A stretch of 64,000 nt of DNA from contig PCDI01000001.1 in NCBI GenBank assembly GCA_002778195.1, forward strand, positions 3,426,857 through 3,490,856, given 5' to 3'. Within the stretch, counting starts at the first letter, position 1, and each line of letters starts with the position of its first letter. The notes below the pieces were generated by a model, which worked only from the letters and a program-made list of their open reading frames with translations, did no database searches and was not told the origin of the DNA. A program made the translations under genes and the position numbers. Origin of the DNA: Raffaelea ambrosiae. Lineage: Eukaryota > Ascomycota > Sordariomycetes > Ophiostomatales > Ophiostomataceae. This document shows, one piece after another, positions 55,477 to 64,000 of this stretch.

Positions 55477-58400
55477 ATGAGCAATCCATACCAGATCCCG
55501 CCATCGGCGTTTCAGGACGACCCATTGCCGAATCTGCCGACAGGCCTGCCCGGATTCACGCTGCGGCGGTCATCCTATGCGTCGGTTGCGTCCGGCTCCG
55601 GCGGCTACGCCCGGTCAGGTGCTACCTTTGCACAGCTCCTCAACCCGACCGGAGCGATCGGCGGCTCTGACAGCAACAGCACAAGCAACAACAACAGTAG
55701 CAGTAGCTTACGAGCGCCCTATACCAGCGATGTCGACGCAATACGAAACGGCATAGACACGGCAGACGGCGCCCTGCTGCGGTGGCTGGGCTCAAGAAAT
55801 GTCCAGCTCCCGCCCTTCTCGCGTGCCTTTGAGCCTTTCCGGCGCGGACCTGCCTACGACGGCTACGGACCTGTTCCCAGCAACAACGGCTTTTTCACGC
55901 CCTCTTACTTGCGCGAATCCGTCTACGTCCAGAAGCTCGAAGACCAGTACAACGTCAAGATGTCGGCGCTCCGCGAGAGCCAGCAACACCAGCATCACCA
56001 ACAGACGCTGCCCCACCCCAGCCATCCGCAGTCAGCCGCCGCAGCGGCCACGTCGGCTGCCACTGCTGTGGCAGCAGAGGCATCGGGGATCGGCGGCCCC
56101 TGCTATGCGGGCAGCACCAGCGCCGCAGGTGGCAATCTGACGAGCCGAGGCAGCAGCCACAGCTTACACGGCAACGGAGGAAGCAGCACGGGCAGCAAGT
56201 TTGGTCCACCATCCTACCGGGGCATGGTCTTCGACGTGGTGGAGAAGGTGCCTTGCAGCGCCAGCGACGAGGAGACGATCGCGCCGTTGCCATCGCGCTG
56301 GGACAAGCGGGACAAGGCGTCGAACCTGGACGTGCTGACGGACGGGCTGGATGTCAAGTACACAGCGCCCAAGAACTCGACCGACCGCGAGCTGGAGGCC
56401 TGTTCGATCCGCGCAGACCACTATATGCCGCCGCAATGCGGCATCTACTACTTCGAGGTCACCATCCTGAGCAAGAAGAGAGAAGAGTGCGTATCCCAAC
56501 GGCCAGATACGCCCCAGTCTGAGCTTTCTTCTTCGCAGCCCATCCCATCCATTCCACCCATTCCACCCTCTCTGTCCTTTCTCACTCCTCTGGCTTCGAT
56601 GTCTCCGCTCCCCCCACTCCCCCCTTCCCTCGCTGTGCTAACAACGACGCTCCCCAACAGGTCTACTATTGGTATTGGGTTTTCAGACGGATCTGCGTCG
56701 CTACAGCGGCCACCAGGCTGGGAGCCCAAGTCGTGGGGATACCACAGCGACGACGGGTATGTGTTCCATGCCCAGAATACCGGCAAGCTGTATGGGCCGA
56801 TGTACAGCTCTGGCGATGTTGTTGGCTGTGGCGTGAACTTTAGGACGGGCACGGCCTTTTTCACCAAGAACGGCGAGAATCTGGGTACGTATCGACGTAA
56901 ACGTTCCATTTGCTTTTTTTTTTGGAGAGAGAGAGCGAGAGAGAGAGAGAGATTTTGAGATTAGGACGAGCCTTTGAGTCGTTCCTTCCCCCCTTTCGTT
57001 TGTCTCTTTCTGCATTATTGTCTTTGTCCTCTCTGTTCTTTGTCCTGTCTCCGTTTCTTTGGTCTCTTTCTGGACTTTCCCTTTCCCGCGTTTTACCTTG
57101 TCCTTTCTCGCTTCTTCCTTGTCTCCGTTTCTCGTTCTTTCGCTTTTTTGTTCGTTGCCTCTTCCTTCTTGCCTGCCTTCTTACTGACTCGACCTTTCAT
57201 TCAGGTACCGCTTTCCGGGACATCAAGGGCAGCAACCTCAAGCTCTTTCCCACGGTTGGCCTGAAAAAGACCGGCGAGCACGTCCGAGTGAACTTTGGCC
57301 AGGTTCCCTTTACGTTCGACATTGACGGCTTGATGAAGGTACGTTGACACTCTGCGCGCCACACCCACACCCACACACACCCGCATCTTAGACGAATTTT
57401 GTCTTTTGTCTGCATCTGCATCTGCATATTCTACAATCTATCCCCCCTGCGCTTGCGGCAGCTCCATGGGGCTTTCGTTTGGTTTCGCCTCTTGTTATGA
57501 TTACCGTCTCTTCCCAAGCATGTTCTGCTGGGCTTTATTGGCACTATTTTATTTTATTATCATTGGCACTGCCCTTCACTATCTGCCCATGAATCATCAA
57601 GAGAACACGTTCCCGCGCCGTGTCTTCTCATCTACCGATTCATCTTACATCCCATCCTCCCCGGGCTCCTCATCCTCGTCCCCTTCCGGCCACCCCTCTC
57701 CCTCGACTTCGGACTCCCTATCCGACGGCCCCTCCTCTTCCAGTCGAAGATCGAGGATGCCCGATGAGCCATCCGCTGTTGAACATCCCAAGAAAAGGCA
57801 GTGTCGTGACAGTGGTGTGAGCCAGGATAGCATCCCTTACGAATCCCGTTACTTACCTTCTTTGTCTGGGTGTATCCGGTTGTACAATTTTTTGCTCCGG
57901 ACTGTTCGCTCAACCTCCACTTCCCTGTCTCGTTGTTCGTCTCTGGGCTGGACTCCTTGGCTAATGCAACTCGTGTGCTATAGAAAGAACGGCTAGTCAT
58001 CAATAAGCAAATTTCAGAAACTAGGTATGTATACTCTGCACTGGGCTGGTATGGTACGGTCTTCTAACAGCACTGGCAGCACCGACAATCTAGCACCGCC
58101 TCTGAAAGAGACTGAGCTCGTTCAACAACTGGTGAGTGGCACCCAAGAGCAGGAAACCTCTAGGCACATGACCACCATCTTCACCTATCATACTAACCTG
58201 GCATAGGTGCTGCAATTTTTACAACACGATGGCTACGTCGAAACGGCGCGCGCGTTCGCCGAAGAGGTTCAGGAACAAAAGCAGGCTCTCAGCCCAGACA
58301 CGAACAAGCAAAACAAGGGTATAAACATCGCTGACGACGAGGACGCCAACAACCGACAACGTATGTCTTTTCTCTGAGAGCCACCTCCACTTACTGTTAT

Positions 58401-59190
58401 AAATTTGAGCGCCTAACGATTCTTTTAGGTATTCGGAGGGCTGTGCTTGAAGGCGACATTGACCGCGCATTCAAATTGACCAACGTCTATTACCCGCATG
58501 TTCTCAAAGACAATGAAGAAGTGTATTTCCGGCTGCGGTGCAGGAAATTCATCGAGATGATTCGCCGAGAAGCCGAGCTCAACCTCGTCAGTGGTGGCAG
58601 CACAGAGATCGGCGGGCTCAGTTCGATGGAGACCAAACAGAGCAACGGACATGGCCGGGCCATCAACCAGCAGCACCAGGATATGGATATCGATGACGTG
58701 GTGATGGTGGAGGATGGAACAGACGGGCAGCCTGAGAGCCAGTCCCTGGTGGACGAGGCGATCACGTTTGGCCAAGCACTGCAGTCGGAGTATGCTAATG
58801 ACCCTCGCCCCGAGATCCGCAGCGCGCTGGGTGAGATATTCGCACTCTTGGCATACTCAAACCCGCTTAAGGAGAAGGAGGTAGCGCATCTGATGGACCA
58901 GAAGGGTCGCGCTGCGGTAGCCGAAGACCTGAATGCGGCTATTCTCCGTAAGTTTTTTTTTTAAAGTTTTTTGGGGGGTTTTTGGCCCTGCTTTCCTTGT
59001 TGTCTTTTTGATTGTTCCAGGCTAATTTCTTTTCAAAGGGTCTCTTGGAAAATCGTCTCGTGCGGCACTAGAGAACCTGTATGCGCAGACCAGCGTTCTC
59101 CTCGACGATCTTCGTCAGGATGGCGGCCCTGGTTCGTTTGTCACGATCCAGAGTGTTGTTGATCAGGTTTCCATGCCTCCTCCATTTTGA
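55477..59190 (+). CDS. Gid1/Vid30 (RanBPM-type) scaffold of the GID/CTLH ubiquitin ligase
   Basis: Central scaffold of the GID/CTLH E3 ligase, which in yeast degrades gluconeogenic enzymes. Proposed exons: 55477-56486, 56661-56884, 57205-57338, 57984-58024, 58080-58131, 58207-58360, 58429-58947, 59039-59190; phases agree and give 761 residues. Order: disordered Ser/Gln/Ala-rich N-terminus with a conserved RYLxxSYV-like segment, SPRY domain (about 235-455; GWEPKSWGYHSDDG, GCGVNFRTGTAFFTKNG), LisH (about 480-510; LVLQFLQHDGYVETARAFAEE), CTLH (IRRAVLEGDIDRAFKLTNVYYP) and CRA (FGQALQSEY, IFALLAYSNP). The first intron (174 bp) has no stop in frame. The third is about 645 bp and contains a coding-like segment. 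The fifth exon could start at 58071. The end is uncertain: the frame stops at 59190, but a 22-codon 3' exon at 59605-59670 is possible. Confidence 0.85.
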
Positions 59191-59803
59191 GGTGTTGACG
59201 CTGAGTTCTTTTTTCTATCTCTTCTGGTTCCAGGTGACTGAATTGTCTGTCGTTGGTATTTTTGTTCCCATTCCCTTTGTCTGATTTGATTTTGGTCACC
59301 CTCTGGAGGCGTTAGACGGGACTCTTGCGCGCGACCCATATCCCCCTTTGAGTTTTATCCTTTGTTGTTCTGTGCTTTGCAACACTCTGCTCTTTCGCAC
59401 ATTCTACATTATTTGAGAGGGGCAGGTCTTTGCTATAGAACACGGTGATGGTATGGGCCACCTGTCTGTGGGATTTTTTTTTGGGCCCCTTTATCTTTTG
59501 TTGTTCCTTGTGCTGTTCTCCTGTAGTATTGCTCTCTGTTCATTTGTTTGTTGATTGGAGTGAAGCTTCTTTTTGACAATCCCCTTCTTTTTTGCCTTGT
59601 GCAGGATGGAGAAGGCGAAGGGACAGGGGATGGAGAGGAGAAGGCGAGTAATGGGCTTTCTGTCACATAGTTAGGTCACAGCTGGAGCAATCAAGCATAT
59701 AAACCGTCTTACGGCACAGCTTCATTCCCGGGGTATCAATATTTTGGGGGAGTGACGGTATCTCTCTAGGGATGTGCATAATGGTACTAGCTTTGTACAT
59801 GGA
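59191..59803. other. intergenic between convergent Gid1 and SAM35 genes
   Basis: 3' flanks of two convergent genes. It includes a possible last Gid1 exon at 59605-59670 (GTGCAG acceptor, Gly/Glu-rich 21 residues, TAG). Otherwise nothing is seen. Confidence 0.5.
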
Positions 59804-61123
59804 TCATACTTTGACCCAAGAGACTGAATCGCCGACATTTGCGGGTTCATTGAAGGCGGGCCAGTACCTTGCCAGGATGGCGTTGCGGTGCTGTACGAGA
59901 GATGGGTGGGCACACACCATGTCGGGCAACGTCCGATCCTTCCAGGGGAAGCGACGGTCCTGGCCGTTGTCACCGTCGTCCTCGAGGAGTAGATGTGTAT
60001 ATGCAAACACTGCCGCGTCAAAGAGTGTCGGCTCAGCGTTTCCAAAGAAGAAGATGGAAGGTGATGATAATGATGGCGGTGCAGAGTCGTTGTTGTCTTG
60101 TTCTTTCTGGTCTTCATGAGCTCCTTCTGTCGTCTCCTTCTCGTCCTTTGCCCCCACCTCCTCCTCCAACAGTGTCGCCAGTGCCGCCCACGCCGCCGCC
60201 GCGTCCCGGTAGATTCGCGCCGTCTCCCCCGGCGTGTTCGTTTGCGGTCCGCCGGGGAAGACCTCGGCAGCCGCCGCCGCCCGCAGCTGGTGGCCCAGGG
60301 CGGACCGCACCACGGAAGACGACGACGCAGAGTGGGCGTACAGACGCGAAGCGATCGATGTAGCGTTCTCCCCGCCCTTCTCCCCGCCCCTCTCATCGAG
60401 GTAGACAGCATGCAGCCACGCACGGCGGATGCTGCCGTCGAGGAGGGACTGGTAGGCCGGCGCGCGAGGGTGGACGGGAGGGGAGGAGGTCTCCCCCCCC
60501 TCCCCCTTCTCCTCTTGGACAACGGCCCGCTTCTTCTCATTCTTCTTCTTCTTCTGCGCGTACGCCTCGAGGTCGTGGGCCGGGACGGGTCTGCCCCTCT
60601 TTTGCTGCTGCTGCTGCTGCTTCTGGCCGGGGCCCTGTTGTCGTCCCCCTCTCCCCGGCAACAAGAAGGGCAGCGCCCCGGCCGGCGCGGCATGGTTCGT
60701 CGAGGGCGCCAGCTGGACGGGCACGCCCTGGAAGCGCAGGTAGGCCTGCCACTTGAGGCATGTCGGGTTGAAGCTGGGGCGGCCGGCGGGGGCGTCGCGG
60801 GGGTCGATAAAGACAAAGAGCGTGTCTTTGTTGTCCTCGGCTGTGTTGTCCTCGACTTTTTTGTCCTCGACTCTTTTGTCCTCGGCGGACGCCTCGCTGG
60901 ACTCTTGCTTCTCGACGACAGCTTCCGCGTCGACCTCCCCCGGCAGAGAGTTGGCGGGATAGGTCACGAGCGGAACGAGGTCGAAGAGGCGCTGGAGCGG
61001 GGCAGGGATGGGAGGGAAGACGGAGTAGGAGGGGCGCGCTTTGCGTGGGGACGTCGTCGAGGACGGGGTCGATGGTGTGCCCGTTGTATGGGACGGTGCC
61101 ACAGGCTGTGCGGCAGAGGCCAT
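59804..61123 (-). CDS. SAM35/Tob38 (metaxin-like) outer-membrane assembly protein
   Basis: Peripheral subunit of the mitochondrial sorting and assembly machinery that inserts beta-barrel proteins into the outer membrane. Single exon, 439 residues from ATG 61123 (the frame upstream of it has no earlier ATG in good context). It starts with PAPLQRLFDLVPLVTYPAN, then has the thioredoxin/GST-like metaxin signature (FNPTCLKWQAYLRF, STNHAAPAGALPFLLP). A Gln/Lys-rich insertion follows, then AYQSLLDGSIRRAWLHAVYL. The metaxin C-terminal part has EPTLFDAAVFAYTHLLL and LPDMVCAHPSLVQHRNAIL. There is no membrane helix, as expected for Sam35. The CLKWQ motif argues for Sam35 over Sam37. Acidic repeats with alternating KVED-like units near residues 80-100 are unusual. 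Confidence 0.85.
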   Translation of the reverse strand: MASAAQPVAPSHTTGTPSTPSSTTSPRKARPSYSVFPPIPAPLQRLFDLVPLVTYPANSLPGEVDAEAVVEKQESSEASAEDKRVEDKKVEDNTAEDNKDTLFVFIDPRDAPAGRPSFNPTCLKWQAYLRFQGVPVQLAPSTNHAAPAGALPFLLPGRGGRQQGPGQKQQQQQQKRGRPVPAHDLEAYAQKKKKNEKKRAVVQEEKGEGGETSSPPVHPRAPAYQSLLDGSIRRAWLHAVYLDERGGEKGGENATSIASRLYAHSASSSSVVRSALGHQLRAAAAAEVFPGGPQTNTPGETARIYRDAAAAWAALATLLEEEVGAKDEKETTEGAHEDQKEQDNNDSAPPSLSSPSIFFFGNAEPTLFDAAVFAYTHLLLEDDGDNGQDRRFPWKDRTLPDMVCAHPSLVQHRNAILARYWPAFNEPANVGDSVSWVKV

Positions 61124-61483
61124 GGTTGTGGGAGGTGTTGGCCAAAGAAAGAGACGTTGAAGGGGTGAGGTGGAGGTGGAGGCTGGAAGTTGAATTGATA
61201 ACTTTTTTTTTTTAAACAAGTTCAGAAATTGGTGTAAGGAGGATAGTGATTAGCGGGGGTTCCCAGGCTTCTGGGGCGCCGAGGAGCCTCCATAAAAATA
61301 AAAATAAAAACACAGGGGTCTAGCTAATAAGTGGCTTACAGGATGTCATCGACGCAACACACATTCTCTCCATCGGCACACAGCATAGAAATCTATTTGG
61401 TATATATGTATATATGTTCTAATTATTCAGTATTCGGGGTCTTTTTTTTTTGCCAGTATGCTGCTGCTTCGCCTCACGCACGG
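61124..61483. other. short intergenic spacer
   Basis: 360 bp between the SAM35 start and the stop of the next minus-strand gene, AT-rich. The two genes are in tandem on the minus strand, so this holds the SAM35 promoter. No gene seen. Confidence 0.6.
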
Positions 61484-62015
61484 TCAGTCCCCGCTGATCT
61501 TGGCGTGCCGGAAATACTTCATGCCAATCCACGCAATCACCACCCACACCCAGGCCATCACACTGGACAGGATCAACAGCGCCGGGTAGTAGCCCACAAT
61601 CGGCAGCGTCGGGTCGTCTTCGAGCTCGGGCGGCGCATACGGCGTCGTGCCCACGTCCCAGGCCCAGCTCCACACCCCCAGGCACGAGCCCATGCCCGTC
61701 ACAAAGACCACCCACGTCGTCACCAGCATCACCCACCCCCACCACTCCGTCTCGGCATAGTCCCAGTCGGCCATGTCCGGCGGCGGCAGCGGCGTGGCCG
61801 CTAGGTCCGTCAGGGCCAGGGGCGACTTGACCCGGGTCGTCGACGACGACGAGGCGTGGCGGTGCTGCTGGTGGCGCTGAAGCTGGCGTTGCAGCTGCTG
61901 GTGCTGCTGCTGTGTCTGGGCGGTGGACTGGCCGGTAGCGACGGCGAGCTGGCTGGACAGTTGGCTGGACAGCTGGCTGGACAGCTGGCTCGATAGCTGA
62001 CTGGTCAGTTGGCGG

Positions 62016-62046
<31 letters not shown>

Positions 62047-62110
62047 TCTGCTGGCCCGACGGGACCTGAGACGTATGCAGTTGCTGGACACTCGAGACGG
62101 TCCCTTGTTG

Positions 62111-62149
<39 letters not shown>

Positions 62150-63538
62150 ATTTTGGCGTCGACGCTGCAGCGAGGCCGCCGGCACCAGCAGTCGGTTGCC
62201 GCCGCCATTGGAAACATAGGCGGCCTCGGACCCCGACGAGTGGGCACTGGCCCCGTCTGGCCGCAGCAGAGACGTGGCTGCCGCGGCCGCGGCCGCTGCG
62301 GCCGTGGACAAAAGGCCGCCTCCACTACCACCACCACCACCACCGCCGCCGCCGCCACCGGCAACGTTGATGTTGCTGCTGTTGGTACTGCTGCTGTTGT
62401 TGCTGCTTCCGCCGCGACCACCACCGCCATGACCCGCGAGCATGGCGTCCTCATCGTCCGTAGTGGAGGACGATATGACCGGACTGACCGTGGCGGTGGT
62501 GCCGCCGCTGCTGCTGTTGCTGTGGATGCGGTCGACGCCGGGCATGGTGCTGCTGGCCGCCGAGGACCGCTTGCTGTTCACAGACAGGTCGTCGTCCAAG
62601 TCGTCGCCTGCCGTAGTGGTGTGGCTGCTGCTGTCGCCGCCAGCACGTCCCTCGCTGGTCTGTGGTGGCAGCAGCAGCTTGGACGCTGCTGCTTGCTGGG
62701 CAGACTTGTTGGGCGTCGGACTGAGGAGAGGCGGCGGCATCGCATGGTTGGTTGTTGCCGATGTCGTCGCCGATGTCGTCGCCGTCGCCGCCGCCGTCGC
62801 CGTCGCGGCTACTGTTGTAGAGGATGCAGCCTGGCTGGCCAATCCGTCCATGGATGGCCGCGGTGTGATATCCGAGATGCCCAGGCCGCCCACATAGCCG
62901 CTGTCGTCGGAGCTGAGTGTCAATGTAGAGGAAGCTGGCGAGGTGGGGGTAGGCATGGCGGAGGAGGATCGGGCCGTCGTCGTGGTGGTGGTCGTGGTGG
63001 TTGTCGTCATCGTCGTCATCGTCGTCATTGTCTGCGCTTTGGCTTCGCGGCGCTCGCGCTGGGCGCCGCGGCCGAGGAGGGCAACCTTGCGCAGAGAGCC
63101 GCGGCGACGGCGAGTCTTGGGCTGCTGGAGCGGCAGCTGCGCGGAGAGCTGGGACGGTGGCAGAGGCTGCTGTTGCTGGTATGTCTGTGGAGGATGCAGG
63201 GTGGTGTCCGCCTCTTCTGGGACGGACAGGGGAAAGGGGTGGAGGGCCGCTGGCGGTGCATCCTGTGTGGAGGGCCGCGGCGTCCTGTCGCTGTCGGCGC
63301 TGTCGCGCTTGGTGTCAATGGGAGACCCTGCCTCGTCCGTGCTGTCGGCCGCACGGTGTCGAGACATGTGGTCGGAGGCGACGCGCACAAAGGGGATGCG
63401 GGCAAGCAGACTGGAGCCGCTAGTGGTTCGCCGATGGGAGGACGACGCGGACGACGAGGACGACGACGGGGTGGTTGAGGTCGTGGAGGCTGTGGGCGAG
63501 GATGGAGAGACGGGGGATATCGGCGTGGGCGACTCCAT
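61484..63538 (-). CDS. large disordered protein with a conserved two-helix membrane C-terminus
   Basis: Uninterrupted frame of 684 residues from ATG 63538. About 570 residues are low complexity: Ser/Thr-rich start, poly-Thr, poly-Gly, poly-Ala, two Gln runs and four SSQL repeats. The last 110 residues look like a folded membrane module: DYAETEWWGWVMLV, a first helix ending in GMGSCLGVWSWAWDVG, a TPYAPPELEDDPTLPIVGYYPAL loop, a second helix (about 20 residues, Trp/Val/Ile-rich) and GMKYFRHAKISGD at the end. I recall this C-terminal module as conserved in filamentous ascomycetes without a known function; the surrounding N-terminus should vary freely. The Arg-rich RRRRGSLRKVALLGR stretch may contact membranes or nucleic acid. 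No other domain is visible. Confidence 0.78.
61949..62010. repeat. 12-bp coding tandem repeat (SSQL units)
   Basis: Imperfect repeat of CTGGACAGCTGG on the plus strand, read on the minus strand as repeated Ser-Ser-Gln-Leu. Confidence 0.85.
62018..62151. repeat. two CTG microsatellites coding for Gln runs
   Basis: Runs at 62018-62046 and 62104-62151, both read as poly-Gln on the minus strand. Confidence 0.85.
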
Positions 63539-64000
63539 AGTAAGAGAGGCGAAAAGAGGACAGGCGCCCTTTCTTCCCCTCCCCCCCCAGAGATATGAAA
63601 CTAGACTGCCCGCTGGAAGGCTTTTAATTTGTCTCCACTGGAAAAAGAGCGACGATCATGGGCAGGTCGGCGGGCGGTCGCGCGGGAAGCCTCATGCTGG
63701 AATGTGCAGGGGGAGGTGTCTGTCGACGTTTTGGTAATTCGCTCGAATGGCAGACTGCCGGCGTCAATGGCTGCACAGGACCGGGGGGTTCAATGGCACC
63801 CTCTGGCGACGTGGTGTCGCGATGGTGATAGCGAGCTACGAGTATCGTAACCTCGTGCAGGAACACGCAAAAGTGGAGCCACAACCATCAGGACGGTGTG
63901 CGTACTCGTAGTACCTTACGGCAGTGTGGCTCGACTGCACAGAGTGTCCTTTCACGTGCGCCAGGCCTATGACGACACAGTGTCAGCAGGGCGCCGCTAG
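63539..64000. other. upstream region of the two-helix membrane protein
   Basis: Promoter-side sequence of the minus-strand gene, running to the window edge. It includes the word TACTCGTAGTACCTTACGG near 63904. No gene seen. Confidence 0.5.

Noticed and set aside
62009..63478. 489-codon plus-strand frame opposite the two-helix membrane protein
   Set aside because: Composed of Leu, Val, Ala, Gly and Arg runs produced by antisense microsatellites.

Overview
The window looks like nuclear DNA of a filamentous ascomycete, most likely a Sordariomycete. Ophiostomatales (Sporothrix/Ophiostoma-like) would fit the glutamine-, serine- and threonine-rich insertions and the long intergenic spacers, but that placement is a guess. 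Genes have short introns (about 50-110 bp) with GTRNGT donors, CTAAY branch sites and YAG acceptors. Nothing points to bacterial, viral or organellar DNA. All positions below were read by eye from the sequence, and family assignments come from recognised motifs, not from searches.

Layout. 1-308: 3' end of an unidentified gene (+). 309-5304: low-complexity spacer. 5305-5553: a small conserved fungal Cys/His protein (-). 5554-13951: 8.4 kb with no convincing gene. 13952-17715: two divergent F-box-like paralogues, both interrupted by in-frame stops. 17716-19470: spacer with strong pyrimidine bias. 19471-21672: flavocytochrome b2, L-lactate dehydrogenase (-, 7 exons). 23506-28614: large DYRK-family Pom1-like kinase (-). 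28615-33386: spacer. 33387-35413: peroxisomal membrane peroxin with Pex24 and dysferlin regions (+). 36056-37753: geranylgeranyl diphosphate synthase (-). 39559-40559: Cdc14-type septation protein, the Sid1 kinase partner (+). 41227-43765: secreted/membrane Cys-rich protein (-). 46137-47715: indoleamine 2,3-dioxygenase (-). 51217-52419: INO80 subunit Ies4 (+). 55477-59190: Gid1/RanBPM-type scaffold of the GID/CTLH ubiquitin ligase (+, 8 exons). 59804-61123: SAM35/metaxin-like outer-membrane assembly protein (-). 61484-63538: large disordered protein with a conserved two-helix membrane end (-).

The genes are mostly unrelated housekeeping functions and do not form a biosynthetic cluster. Two themes recur: mitochondrial metabolism and biogenesis (CYB2, SAM35) and cell polarity/septation (Pom1-like kinase, Cdc14). 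No undescribed multi-gene system is evident. The most informative oddities are the paired F-box-like pseudogenes with a 14-bp minisatellite, two stop-free introns whose lengths are multiples of three (kinase and Gid1), a coding-like segment inside a long Gid1 intron, and a palindrome cluster upstream of the dioxygenase.
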